Notes: generated by a model not told the origin, from the letters alone. A stretch of 64,000 nucleotides of DNA from Pseudarthrobacter enclensis (GCF_030811655.1 NZ_JAUSRE010000011.1:62001-126000); one strand, 5' to 3'. Positions 25,952-34,688 are shown, counted from the stretch's first letter. Made by a program: numbers and translations.

Positions 25952-27118
25952 ATGAATGACGTAGCAACGGCGCTGGGCAGGCTTGGGGAGCTTGCTATCG
26001 AGGTCCCTTCGTGGGCTTATGGAAATTCGGGTACGCGGTTCAGGGTGTTCGGCACGCCCGGTACCCCGCGGACCGTGCAGGAGAAGCTGGCGGACGCCGC
26101 AAAGGTCCATGAGCTGACGGGCCTTGCCCCCACAGTGGCCCTGCACATCCCGTGGGACAAGGTGGACGATTACTCGGCCCTCAAGGAGTACGCCGCCGGA
26201 CTGGGTGTCGGCTTGGGCACCATCAACTCCAACACCTTCCAGGATGATGAGTACAAGTTCGGCTCCCTGACCTCCTCGAATGAGGCTGTCCGGCGCCGGG
26301 CGATCGACCACCACCTTGACTGCATCGAGATCATGCATGCCACCGGCTCACGCGACTTGAAGATCTGGCTGGCGGACGGCACAAACTATCCGGGCCAGGA
26401 CGATCTGCGTGGCCGCCAGGACCGGCTGGCCGAGTCGCTGCGGGAGATCTATGCGGCCCTGGGGGATGGGCAGCGTTTGGTGCTGGAGTACAAGTTCTTC
26501 GAGCCGGCTTTTTATCACACGGATGTTCCGGACTGGGGCACCTCGTACGCCCAGACCCTGGCGTTGGGGGAGAAGGCGTTCGTCTGCCTGGATACCGGCC
26601 ACCACGCGCCGGGCACCAACATCGAGTTCATCGTGATGCAGTTGCTGCGGCTGGGCAAGCTGGGCTCTTTCGACTTCAATTCGCGCTTCTATGCCGATGA
26701 CGACCTGATAGTGGGTGCCGCGGATCCGTTCCAGCTTTTCCGCATCATGCATGAGGTGATCCGGGGCGGCGGGTACGGGAAGGATTCCGCCGTGGCCCTC
26801 ATGCTGGACCAGTGCCACAACCTGGAGGAGAAGATCCCGGGCCAGATCCGCTCGGTGCTTAACGTCCAGGAGATGACGTTGCGTGCCCTGCTGGTGGATA
26901 CCGCTGCATTGGGCGAGGCCCAGCGGGCGGGGGACGTCCTGGCCGCCAACGGCATCTTCAATGATGCGTTCTACACCGACGTCAGGCCGATGCTGGCCCA
27001 GTGGCGTGAATCCCGCGGCCTGCCCGCGGACCCGATGGCCGCCTACAGGGCCAGCGGCTACCAGAAACAGATCAACGAGGACCGCGCAGGCGGCCAGCAA
27101 GCCGGATGGGGCGCCTAG
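25952..27118 (+). CDS. rhaI: L-rhamnose isomerase (Pseudomonas stutzeri type)
   Basis: This 388-residue TIM-barrel isomerase converts L-rhamnose to L-rhamnulose with divalent metal. It has IEVPSWAYGNSGTRFRVF, metal-ligand segments LEYKFFEPAFYHTD and CLDTGHHAPGTNIE, and FDFNSRFYADDD. I prefer the ATG at 25,952 (GGAAAG eight bases upstream); an ATG at 25,910 would add 14 residues. It follows rhaM by 66 bases and precedes the aldolase fusion by 7. It is unlike the E. coli RhaA sequence group. Confidence 0.92.
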   Translation: MNDVATALGRLGELAIEVPSWAYGNSGTRFRVFGTPGTPRTVQEKLADAAKVHELTGLAPTVALHIPWDKVDDYSALKEYAAGLGVGLGTINSNTFQDDEYKFGSLTSSNEAVRRRAIDHHLDCIEIMHATGSRDLKIWLADGTNYPGQDDLRGRQDRLAESLREIYAALGDGQRLVLEYKFFEPAFYHTDVPDWGTSYAQTLALGEKAFVCLDTGHHAPGTNIEFIVMQLLRLGKLGSFDFNSRFYADDDLIVGAADPFQLFRIMHEVIRGGGYGKDSAVALMLDQCHNLEEKIPGQIRSVLNVQEMTLRALLVDTAALGEAQRAGDVLAANGIFNDAFYTDVRPMLAQWRESRGLPADPMAAYRASGYQKQINEDRAGGQQAGWGA

Positions 27119-27125
27119 AAAAGCC

Positions 27126-29162
27126 ATGAGCAACAAGACTGTTGAAGACCTGATTTCCCGTTCCAACCGCCTGGGCGCGGACAAGCGGAACACCAACTTC
27201 GCCGGCGGCAACACCTCCGCCAAGGGCACCGAAAAGGACCCCGTCACCGGGGAGGACGTCCAGTTGCTGTGGGTCAAGGGCTCCGGCGGTGACCTGGGCA
27301 CGCTGAAGGAGCAGAACCTTGCGGTGCTGCGGCTGGACCGGCTGACCGCGCTCAAGAACGTGTACCCCGGCGTTGAGCGGGAGGACGAGATGGTGGCCGC
27401 GTTCGACTACTGCCTCCACGGCAAGGGCGGTGCTGCTCCCTCCATCGATACGGCCATGCACGGGCTGGTGGACGCCGCGCACGTTGACCACCTGCACCCG
27501 GACTCCGGCATCGCCATCGCCACCGCCGTGGACGGTGAGGCGCTGACCACCAAGATCTTCGGCACCAAGGTGGTCTGGGTGCCGTGGCGCCGTCCCGGTT
27601 TCCAGCTGGGCCTGGACATCGCCGCGATCAAGGACGCCAACCCGCAGGCCATCGGCACCATCCTGGGCGGCCACGGCATCACCGCCTGGGGCGCCACCAG
27701 CGAAGAAGCGGAACAGAACTCGCTGTGGATCATCGACCAGGCCGAGAAATACATTCGGGACAACGGCAAGGCCGAACCCTTTGGGCCCAGGCTGCCCGGG
27801 TATGGCGCCCTGCCCGAGGCCGAGCGGCGTGCCAAGGCCGCCGCGCTGGCACCGGTGATCCGCGGCCTGGCCTCCACGGACAAGCCGGTCCTGGGGCACT
27901 TCAGTGATGACGCCGTCGTCCTGGACTTCCTGGAGTCGGCGGAGCACCCAAGGCTGGGAGCCCTGGGCACCTCCTGCCCGGACCACTTCCTGCGCACCAA
28001 GGTCAAGCCGCTGATCCTGGACCTGCCGGCTGACGCCTCCATCGGGGATTCGATCGCCCGGCTTCAAGAGCTCCACGCCGACTACCGCGAGGACTACCAG
28101 GCCTATTACGACCGGCACAAGATCGCTGATTCCCCGGCGCTGCGCGGCGCGGACCCGGCGATCGTGCTGGTGCCGGGTGTGGGCATGTTCTCCTTCGGCG
28201 CCAACAAGCAGACCGCCCGGGTGGCCGGTGAGTTCTATATCAACGCCATCAACGTGATGCGGGGCGCCGAGGCGATCTCCACCTACGCCCCGATCGAGGA
28301 ATCCGAGAAGTTCCGGATCGAATACTGGGCGCTGGAGGAAGCCAAGCTGGCCCGGATGCCCAAGCCCAAGTCGCACGCCACCCGCATTGCGCTGGTGACC
28401 GGCGCGGCATCCGGCATCGGCAAGGCCATCGCCACCCGCCTCGCGGCGGAAGGCGCCTGCGTGGTCATCGCCGACCTGAACCTGGCCAACGCCCAAAAGG
28501 TCGCCGAGGAGCTGGGCGGCCCGGATGTCGCCGTCGGCGTCCAGGCGGACGTGACGGATGAAGCCCAGGTCGCGGCAGCGATCGACGCCGCCGTGCTGGC
28601 GTTCGGCGGCGTGGACCTGGTGGTCAACAACGCCGGCCTGTCCATTTCCAAGCCACTGCTGGAAACCACCGAAAAGGACTGGGACCTGCAGCACAACGTC
28701 ATGGCCAAGGGCTCCTTCCTGGTAGCCAAGGCCGCGGCCAGGGTGATGATCGCCCAGGGCATGGGCGGGGACATCATCTACATCTCCTCCAAGAACTCCG
28801 TGTTCGCGGGCCCGAACAACATCGCCTACTCCGCCACCAAGGCAGACCAGGCCCACCAGGTGCGGCTCCTCGCGGCCGAACTGGGCGAGCACGGCATCCG
28901 CGTCAACGGCATCAACCCCGACGGCGTGGTCCGCGGCTCCGGCATCTTCGCCGGCGGCTGGGGCGCCAAACGCGCAGCGGTCTACGGCGTGGACGAGGAG
29001 AAACTGGGCGAGTACTACGCCCAGCGCACCCTGCTCAAGCGCGAAGTCCTGCCCGAGCACGTGGCCAACGCCGCCGCCGTTCTTACCAGCAATGAACTGT
29101 CCCACACCACCGGCCTGCACATCCCCGTGGACGCCGGAGTGGCGGCAGCCTTCCTGCGGTGA
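27126..29162 (+). CDS. rhaD: Bifunctional rhamnulose-1-phosphate aldolase / lactaldehyde dehydrogenase
   Basis: The protein has 678 residues. Residues 1-410 are a class II aldolase domain with metal-binding HxH in VDHLHPDS and GGHGITAWG. Residues 420-678 are a short-chain dehydrogenase with TGAASGIGK, NNAG, catalytic YSATK and a normal C-terminus. This fusion is a known variant: the first half splits L-rhamnulose 1-phosphate into dihydroxyacetone phosphate and L-lactaldehyde, and the second oxidises lactaldehyde. Its stop overlaps the GTG of the kinase. Confidence 0.92.
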   Translation: MSNKTVEDLISRSNRLGADKRNTNFAGGNTSAKGTEKDPVTGEDVQLLWVKGSGGDLGTLKEQNLAVLRLDRLTALKNVYPGVEREDEMVAAFDYCLHGKGGAAPSIDTAMHGLVDAAHVDHLHPDSGIAIATAVDGEALTTKIFGTKVVWVPWRRPGFQLGLDIAAIKDANPQAIGTILGGHGITAWGATSEEAEQNSLWIIDQAEKYIRDNGKAEPFGPRLPGYGALPEAERRAKAAALAPVIRGLASTDKPVLGHFSDDAVVLDFLESAEHPRLGALGTSCPDHFLRTKVKPLILDLPADASIGDSIARLQELHADYREDYQAYYDRHKIADSPALRGADPAIVLVPGVGMFSFGANKQTARVAGEFYINAINVMRGAEAISTYAPIEESEKFRIEYWALEEAKLARMPKPKSHATRIALVTGAASGIGKAIATRLAAEGACVVIADLNLANAQKVAEELGGPDVAVGVQADVTDEAQVAAAIDAAVLAFGGVDLVVNNAGLSISKPLLETTEKDWDLQHNVMAKGSFLVAKAAARVMIAQGMGGDIIYISSKNSVFAGPNNIAYSATKADQAHQVRLLAAELGEHGIRVNGINPDGVVRGSGIFAGGWGAKRAAVYGVDEEKLGEYYAQRTLLKREVLPEHVANAAAVLTSNELSHTTGLHIPVDAGVAAAFLR

Positions 29163-30616
29163 GCACGCTGTCCAACGGTGTCGACGGCGGCGTGTTCGCC
29201 GCCGTCGACATCGGAGCTTCGTCCGGCCGCGTGATCCTGGGACGTGTCTCCCGGAACGGGGTGGCGCTGGAGACCGTCCACCGCTTCCCCAACGGCGTGG
29301 TGGAACTCGACGGAGGCCTCCGCTGGGACTTCGACGCCCTTTACGCGGAGGTGTTCACGGGACTCCGGGCCGCGGCCACCGTGGCGGCCGTGCAGGGCGA
29401 GACGATCGCCAGCATCGGCATCGATACCTGGGCCGTGGACTACGGCCTGGTGGATGCGGACGGGAGGCTGGTGGCGCAGCCTTACAGCTACCGCGACGAC
29501 CGCAGCCGTGCCGCCGTCGCGCCCGTCCACGCCAGGCTGGATCCCGCGCGCCTGTACCAGACCACCGGGCTGCAGTTCCTGCAGTTCAACACCATCTACC
29601 AGTTGGCCACCGAGCAGGACCTGGACGGGCTGCAGGCGCTGCTCATCCCGGATCTGATCGCCTTCCTGCTCACGGGGAAGCGCCGGACCGAAGCCACTAA
29701 CGCCTCCACCACCGGGCTGTTCGATGCCGTGGCGGGGGAGTGGGCCACCGAATTCTTCACCGCGCTGGGACTGCGGAAAGACCTGTTCCCGCCGCTGATC
29801 CAGCCCGGCGACACGTACGGGGTCCTTTTGCCGGACGTTGCCGCGGCCGCGGGACTTCCCGCCGGAACCCCCGTGGTGGCCGTTGGTTCCCACGACACCG
29901 CGTCCGCCGTCGCGGCCGTTCCTGCCACGGAGGACGCGTTCGCCTACATCTCGTCAGGCACCTGGTCGCTGGTGGGACTGGAACTCAAGCACCCCGTCCT
30001 GACCCAGGCAAGCCGGGAAGCGAACTTCACGAATGAACGCGGCGTGGACGGCACCATCCGCTACCTGCGGAACGTGGGCGGCCTGTGGCTGCTGAGCGAG
30101 TGCCAGCGGACCTGGGCCGGCGAAGGCTTCCACCCGGAGCTGCCGGCACTGCTGGAAGCCGCGGCTGCCCTGCCCGCCGGAGGGCCGCAGATCAACGCGG
30201 ACGATCCCTACTTCATCGCCCCGGACAACATGCCCGAACGCATCCGCGCTGCAGTCCGCCGCACCGGCGACGTCCTGCCCGACCATCCCGTAGCCATCAC
30301 CCGCTGCATCATGGACAGCCTCGCCAGTGGCTACGCCCGCACCATCACCGCTGCCGAACGCCTCGCCGGCCGTGCGGTGGAGGTAGTGCACGTGGTAGGC
30401 GGCGGTTCGCAGAACACCCTGCTCTGCCAGCTCACCGCCAACGCCACCGGCCGGCCCGTCGTCGCCGGTCCCGTCGAAGCGACGGCGCTGGGCAACGTGC
30501 TGGTCCAGGCCCGCGCCGCCGGGGCCGCGGCAGGAGGGCTGCCGGAACTACGCCGAATCATCACCGCAGGAACTACGCTTCGCCGGTTCGAACCGTTGGA
30601 CCTCATCGTTCATTGA
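29159..30616 (+). CDS. rhaB: Rhamnulokinase
   Basis: This 485-residue FGGY-family kinase has N-terminal phosphate loop AAVDIGASSGRVILG and ATP-site segments IGIDTWAVDYGLVD, SSGTWSLVGLEL and HVVGGGSQNTLLCQLTAN. It phosphorylates L-rhamnulose before the aldolase acts. The GTG start overlaps the preceding TGA (GTGA), showing tight coupling. It ends the catabolic core of the operon. Confidence 0.93.
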   Translation: MSTLSNGVDGGVFAAVDIGASSGRVILGRVSRNGVALETVHRFPNGVVELDGGLRWDFDALYAEVFTGLRAAATVAAVQGETIASIGIDTWAVDYGLVDADGRLVAQPYSYRDDRSRAAVAPVHARLDPARLYQTTGLQFLQFNTIYQLATEQDLDGLQALLIPDLIAFLLTGKRRTEATNASTTGLFDAVAGEWATEFFTALGLRKDLFPPLIQPGDTYGVLLPDVAAAAGLPAGTPVVAVGSHDTASAVAAVPATEDAFAYISSGTWSLVGLELKHPVLTQASREANFTNERGVDGTIRYLRNVGGLWLLSECQRTWAGEGFHPELPALLEAAAALPAGGPQINADDPYFIAPDNMPERIRAAVRRTGDVLPDHPVAITRCIMDSLASGYARTITAAERLAGRAVEVVHVVGGGSQNTLLCQLTANATGRPVVAGPVEATALGNVLVQARAAGAAAGGLPELRRIITAGTTLRRFEPLDLIVH

Positions 30617-30686
30617 GGATTCATGCACTAGAAATAGAAGATCTCCTCCGCGGGCCCCCGGACCACCAGAAACCAGAAGGACAACG

Positions 30687-31706
30687 ATGCCCCTCTTCGA
30701 CCTTCCCCTTGCACAGCTCCGCAGCTACACCTCCGATGTCACTCCGCCGGAAGACCTTGCCGCCTTCTGGGATGCCACGCTGGACGAAGCCCGCGCCTTT
30801 CCGCTGGACGCGACCTTTGAGCCTGTGGAGAACTACCTCACGGTGATCGACACTTACGACGTCACCTTTTCCGGCTTCGGGGGTGCTCCGGTCAAAGGCT
30901 GGCTGCACCTGCCTGCCAACCGGGAGGCGGGGGCCCGGCTTCCGGTGGTGGTGAACTACATCGGCTATTCGGGCGGCCGCGGCCTGGTCAACCAGGACAC
31001 GCGCTGGGCTCAGGCCGGGTACGCCCACTTCATTATGGACACCCGCGGCCAGGGGTACGGCGGCATGGTCGGTGACACGGCTGATCCGCACCCGTCGGCC
31101 GGCGACGTGGCGCACGCCGGCCTGATGACGCGGGGCATCGCCAGACGCGAGGACTACTACTACCGACGCGTCTACGTGGACGCCTTCCGCGCCGTGGAGG
31201 CTGCCCAGGCCCACCCCGCCGTCGATCCCGCCAAGGTGGTGCTGGCCGGAGTCAGCCAGGGCGGCGGACTGGTGGTGTCCACTGCGGGGCTCACCGCCGG
31301 ACGGCTCGACGGCGTCATCGCCGCGCTGCCGGACGTGCCCTTCCTGCAGGACTTTCCCCGCGCCATCGACATCACCCCGCGCGGGCCCTACCCGGAGATT
31401 GCCCAGTTCCTGGCCCGGCACCGGGACCGTTACGACGCGGCGCTGGCCGTCCTGAGCTATTTCGACGGCGTCAACCTGGCCCGCTACGCCACCGCGCCGG
31501 CGCTCTATTCCGCTGCCCAAATGGATGACATCTGCCCGCCGTCCACGGTGTTCGCCAGCTACAACGCCTACGGCTCCGGGACCAACGGGTCTTCCGCCTC
31601 CGGTGCCGCCAAGGACATCGAGGTGTACCGCTTCAACAACCACGAAGGCGGCCAGGAGCACCACTGGATCCGTCAGCTGCAGTTCCTTCGCAAGCTGCTG
31701 GGGTAA
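30687..31706 (+). CDS. CE7 acetyl esterase (acetylxylan esterase / cephalosporin-C deacetylase)
   Basis: The protein has 339 residues. The CE7 hallmark motifs are present: RGQG (120-123), GVSQGG with nucleophile S190, an Asp in AQMDDICPPST, and the catalytic His in FNNHEGG. These cytoplasmic esterases remove acetyl groups from short oligosaccharides. It starts 70 bases after rhaB with AGAAGGA upstream, probably still within the rhamnose operon, and adds a second esterase to the region. Confidence 0.88.
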   Translation: MPLFDLPLAQLRSYTSDVTPPEDLAAFWDATLDEARAFPLDATFEPVENYLTVIDTYDVTFSGFGGAPVKGWLHLPANREAGARLPVVVNYIGYSGGRGLVNQDTRWAQAGYAHFIMDTRGQGYGGMVGDTADPHPSAGDVAHAGLMTRGIARREDYYYRRVYVDAFRAVEAAQAHPAVDPAKVVLAGVSQGGGLVVSTAGLTAGRLDGVIAALPDVPFLQDFPRAIDITPRGPYPEIAQFLARHRDRYDAALAVLSYFDGVNLARYATAPALYSAAQMDDICPPSTVFASYNAYGSGTNGSSASGAAKDIEVYRFNNHEGGQEHHWIRQLQFLRKLLG

Positions 31707-31736
31707 ATCCGGGACGGATTGTGACGGCAGCTGATT

Positions 31737-31765
31737 TTGCGGACGAGGTGACGCGGGCTTATGGT
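31737..31765 (+). promoter_or_regulatory. Promoter of the DAHP synthase leader
   Basis: TTGCGG (31,737-31,742), a 17-base spacer and TATGGT (31,760-31,765) place the transcription start at about 31,773, the A of the leader-peptide ATG. Confidence 0.6.
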
Positions 31766-31772
31766 CTTTGCC

Positions 31773-31832
31773 ATGACTAACCGTTGGTATGCGTATTTTT
31801 CGTTGGCTCTGGAGGAGCCCGCGTCTAACTGA
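31773..31832 (+). CDS. Leader peptide for aromatic amino acid attenuation
   Basis: A 19-codon frame reads MTNRWYAYFSLALEEPASN and ends at TGA 31,830-31,832. Residues 5-9 (WYAYF) contain Trp, two Tyr and Phe, exactly the end products that control DAHP synthase. There is no Shine-Dalgarno; the -10 box is seven bases upstream, so translation is probably leaderless. The gene ends 116 bases before the DAHP synthase. Ribosome stalling here when charged aromatic tRNAs are scarce would change pairing of the downstream RNA. An in-frame ATG at 31,761 falls inside the -10 box and is unlikely. Confidence 0.75.
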   Translation: MTNRWYAYFSLALEEPASN

Positions 31833-31884
31833 CACGCATCCAACTTTCCTTCAGAGCCAACAGGGCAGAGATGATTCTCTGCCC
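31802..31884 (+). promoter_or_regulatory. Candidate attenuator stems
   Basis: GTTGGCTCTG (31,802-31,811), inside the leader-peptide frame, pairs perfectly with CAGAGCCAAC (31,852-31,861). A second stem, GGGCAGAG (31,863-31,870) with CTCTGCCC (31,877-31,884), lies next to it. A short hairpin GGCTC/GAGCC (31,805-31,819) competes with the first stem. No long T run follows the last stem, so it may act on translation or through Rho. Confidence 0.55.
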
Positions 31885-31948
31885 TTCGCCGTTTCTCCGG
31901 CGGGTTCTGAAATCCGGGCCCGCTTCCCATCTGGAACAGGACCCGAAC

Positions 31949-33070
31949 ATGAGCACCGCAACAGCAGCAGCCCCCGCTACCGAGACCAAGTCCACCTCCA
32001 ACCTGCGGGTCAGTGAATTCACTCCGCTGCCCACTCCTTCCGAACTCCTCGCCGAACTGCCCCTGGACGCCCGGGCCGCGGACGTCGTCGAGCGGGGACG
32101 CGACGAAGTGCGCGCCATCATGGACGGCGTGGACGACCGCCTGCTCGTCATCGTGGGACCCTGCTCCATCCACGATCCAAAGGCGGGCCTGGAATACGCC
32201 CGCCGGCTGGTCAGCCAGGCCGAAAAGCACAAGGAAGACCTGCTGATCGTGATGCGGACCTACTTCGAGAAGCCGCGCACCACGGTCGGATGGAAGGGCC
32301 TGATCAACGATCCCCGGCTGGACGGCAGCCACGACATGGTCACGGGCCTGCGCGCCGCCAGGAAGTTCCTTCAGCAGGTGACGGCGCTGGGCCTGCCCAC
32401 CGCCACTGAGTTCCTGGAGCCCATCAGCCCCCAGTACATGGCTGACCTCATCTCGTGGGGTGCCATCGGCGCCCGCACCACCGAAAGCCAGATCCACCGG
32501 CAGCTTGCCTCCGGCCTCTCCATGCCCATCGGCTTCAAGAACGGGACCGACGGCGGCCTGCAGGTGGCGATCGATGCCTGCGGTGCTGCGGCGGCGGCCC
32601 AGGCGTTCCTGGGGATCGACGGGGAGGGCCGGGCTGCACTGGTGGCCACTGCCGGCAACCCCGATACCCACGTAATCCTGCGCGGCGGCCGCAAGGGGCC
32701 CAACTACTCAGCGGCGGATGTGGAGCGGGCCTCCAGCGAGCTGGCAGGCAAGGGGCTGAACCCGCGCCTCATTGTCGATGCCAGCCACGCCAACAGCGGC
32801 AAGAGCCACCACCGCCAGGCCGAGGTGGCGCTGGAGATCGGTGCCCAACTGGAGGACGGCGGGACGGCAGCGCGGGCAGTGGCCGGCGTGATGCTGGAGA
32901 GCTTCCTGATGGGCGGCGCGCAGAACCTGGACGTCGCCGAGCACGCGGCGGGGCGATCCGAACTGGCCTACGGACAAAGCGTCACGGACGCCTGCATGGA
33001 CTGGGACGTTTCCGCCTCAGTGCTGGAGCAGCTGGCAGCCTCGTCCCGGAAGCGTCGGCAGTCGAAATAG
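31949..33070 (+). CDS. aroG: 3-deoxy-7-phosphoheptulonate (DAHP) synthase, type I
   Basis: This 373-residue type I (AroF/G/H-like) enzyme joins phosphoenolpyruvate and erythrose 4-phosphate at the start of the shikimate pathway. It has IVGPCSIHDPKAGLEYA, MRTYFEKPRTTVGWKG, ATEFLEPISPQY, GFKNGTDGG and a SHANSGK loop with metal/substrate residues. The ATG at 31,949 follows CAGGAC. The upstream aromatic leader peptide implies attenuation control in addition to any feedback inhibition. Confidence 0.93.
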   Translation: MSTATAAAPATETKSTSNLRVSEFTPLPTPSELLAELPLDARAADVVERGRDEVRAIMDGVDDRLLVIVGPCSIHDPKAGLEYARRLVSQAEKHKEDLLIVMRTYFEKPRTTVGWKGLINDPRLDGSHDMVTGLRAARKFLQQVTALGLPTATEFLEPISPQYMADLISWGAIGARTTESQIHRQLASGLSMPIGFKNGTDGGLQVAIDACGAAAAAQAFLGIDGEGRAALVATAGNPDTHVILRGGRKGPNYSAADVERASSELAGKGLNPRLIVDASHANSGKSHHRQAEVALEIGAQLEDGGTAARAVAGVMLESFLMGGAQNLDVAEHAAGRSELAYGQSVTDACMDWDVSASVLEQLAASSRKRRQSK

Positions 33071-33225
33071 GGGACCGAAATAGGGGCGCGCACTACTTTC
33101 ACATCTGCCACATGAACATCTAGAGTATCTATTTAGGTGGTTGGTGGATGGCTCAGCATCGTAACACCGCATTGGCACGTACCTGGGGTCACTGTTTCCA
33201 TCCGTCAGCAAAGGAAAATAGGGAA

Positions 33226-33438
33226 ATGTCGGCAGAACAGAACTTCTCCAACGCGAAGTTCCTGACCGTGGCTGAAGTAGCCGAGGTCATGCGCGTCTCC
33301 AAAATGACTGTCTACCGGTTGGTCCACTCCGGTGAAATGCCGGCTGTGCGCTTCGGCCGCTCCTACCGGGTACCGGAAAACGCCGTTGAACAGTACCTTA
33401 GGGGTGCCGTGGTGGACGGCCACACTGAGACGGCCTGA
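33226..33438 (+). CDS. Excisionase-type helix-turn-helix protein
   Basis: This 70-residue protein is mostly a MerR/Xis-type winged helix-turn-helix (FLTVAEVAEVMRVSKMTVYRLVHSGEMPAVRFGRSYRVPENAVEQYL). The ATG at 33,226 follows AGGAAAATAGGGAA. Despite the excisionase-family name, no integrase or phage gene is nearby, and it lies upstream of a ribosomal protein gene, so it is probably a chromosomal regulator. Target unknown. Confidence 0.85.
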   Translation: MSAEQNFSNAKFLTVAEVAEVMRVSKMTVYRLVHSGEMPAVRFGRSYRVPENAVEQYLRGAVVDGHTETA

Positions 33439-33589
33439 GGCAGCTTGTCCCGAGCCGCCCCCGATAGGCGGTACCCTGTTAAGGAACGTTTTACGTCATT
33501 GTAAGAATCTGTCAGTTGTTCAGTTCGTAGCTTTGTCCACGGACATTCCCCATCAGGCAGGTACTGCATCTAGTTTGTAAGGAACTTTC

Positions 33590-33688
33590 GTGGGTTCAGT
33601 TATCAAGAAGCGTCGCAAGCGTATGGCCAAGAAGAAGCACCGCAAGCTGCTTCGCAAGACCCGTCACCAGCGCCGCAACAAGAAGTAG
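33590..33688 (+). CDS. Small ribosomal protein bS22 (AURKAIP1/COX24-domain protein)
   Basis: A 32-residue, extremely basic frame reads VGSVIKKRRKRMAKKKHRKL and ends RQRRNKK-like (residues 21-32: LRKTRHQRRNKK). It matches the bS22 protein found in mycobacterial ribosomes and in the AURKAIP1/COX24 family. The GTG start at 33,590 follows AAGGAA. It is preceded by a 151-base non-coding region that probably holds its promoter. Confidence 0.85.
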   Translation: MGSVIKKRRKRMAKKKHRKLLRKTRHQRRNKK

Positions 33689-33791
33689 CAATACTTCGTT
33701 CAGCGTGGAGATGCCCGTCCCCTTCCCAGGTGGCGGGCATTTCGTTTGTCCCCGTTGTAGTGCCGGCAGCGAGAGGCCAGCGCCGGCAACG

Positions 33792-34610
33792 CTAGGCGCG
33801 CGGGCCGCGGAAGCGGGCGAAGCCCTTCCACAGGCCGTAGACGACGCCACCGAAGGTTGCCGCCTTGAGGCCGAAGGTGGCGGCGCGGCGGCCGGCGCGG
33901 AAGTCGTAGACCGGCCAGTTGCGGTCGCGGGCGTGGCGGCGCAGCCGGGAGTCCGGGTTGATGGCCACAGGGTGTCCCACCAGCGACAGCAGGGGGATGT
34001 CGTTGTAGGAATCGCTGTACGCCCAGCAGCGCTTGAGGTCCAGGGCCTCCTCGTCGGCAATGGCCTGCACTGCGACGGCTTTCGCAGAGCCGTGCAGGAT
34101 GTCACCCACCAGGCGTCCCGTGTACATGCCGTCCGAAACCTCGCCGACTGTGCCAAGTGCTCCGGTCAGTCCAAGGCGGGTGGAGATCACGGTGGCCACT
34201 TCGATGGGCGTGGCCGTCACCAGCCAGACCCGCCGGCCTACCCGCAGATGCTGTTCCGCCAGGGCCTTGGCGCCCGGCCAGATCCGTGACGCGATCATTT
34301 CGTCATAGACCTCTTCGCCGAGGGCCTTGATGTCGTCAACGCTGATGCCCACTGCCAGGGTCAGGGCCGAGTCCCGGACGGCGTGGACATCATCCATGTT
34401 TTCACCGCGGGCCACGAACTTGAACTGTTTCCAGGCCATGCCAGCCGCCTGCCTCAGGGTGAACGCTCCCCGCTGGTGCATCTTGCGGGCTACATGGAAG
34501 AGGCTGGCGCCGCGCATCAGGGTATTGTCCACGTCGAAAAACGCCGCTTCGCCGGGCTGCGGCGCAGCAACCGGCCGGGTGACTACGGCGACGTATTTCT
34601 CCTCGGGCAT
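33792..34610 (-). CDS. HAD-superfamily subfamily IB hydrolase (phosphatase)
   Basis: The protein has 272 residues from the ATG at 34,610. Motif I is FFDVDNTLMRG; motif II is LVTATPIEV; motif III/IV is CWAYSDSYNDIPLL. These are the marks of the SerB-like IB group. The C-terminus has a hydrophobic/basic tail (FGGVVYGLWKGFARFRG) that may touch the membrane. A TAGACT box seven bases upstream implies a leaderless transcript. It is divergent from the glutaredoxin gene; substrate unknown. Confidence 0.85.
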   Translation of the reverse strand: MPEEKYVAVVTRPVAAPQPGEAAFFDVDNTLMRGASLFHVARKMHQRGAFTLRQAAGMAWKQFKFVARGENMDDVHAVRDSALTLAVGISVDDIKALGEEVYDEMIASRIWPGAKALAEQHLRVGRRVWLVTATPIEVATVISTRLGLTGALGTVGEVSDGMYTGRLVGDILHGSAKAVAVQAIADEEALDLKRCWAYSDSYNDIPLLSLVGHPVAINPDSRLRRHARDRNWPVYDFRAGRRAATFGLKAATFGGVVYGLWKGFARFRGPRA

Positions 34611-34617
34611 GGACTCG

Positions 34618-34623
34618 AGTCTA
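34618..34623 (-). promoter_or_regulatory. -10 box of a leaderless promoter (HAD hydrolase)
   Basis: TAGACT on the minus strand, seven bases before the ATG at 34,610. Confidence 0.5.
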
Positions 34624-34676
34624 GTCAATCCACCGGCCTGCCGCCGTCGGCGTCACCGGCAACCCGCGAACGGCGA

Positions 34677-34682
34677 TACCGT
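34677..34682 (+). promoter_or_regulatory. -10 box of a leaderless promoter (glutaredoxin-like gene)
   Basis: TACCGT lies six bases before the ATG at 34,689; divergent from the box at 34,618. Confidence 0.5.
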
Positions 34683-34688
34683 TAAGCC

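Noticed and set aside
27072..29120. 682-codon minus-strand frame opposite the aldolase-dehydrogenase gene
   Set aside because: The plus-strand gene has full aldolase and dehydrogenase motifs; the antisense frame has none.
31863..31884. Classical Rho-independent terminator as the end of the attenuator
   Set aside because: The hairpin is followed by TTCGCCGTTTCT rather than a T run, so I list it as a regulatory stem and not as a proven terminator.
33226..33438. Excisionase of a mobile element
   Set aside because: The fold is Xis-like, but no integrase, attachment repeat or phage gene is nearby, and the neighbours are housekeeping genes.
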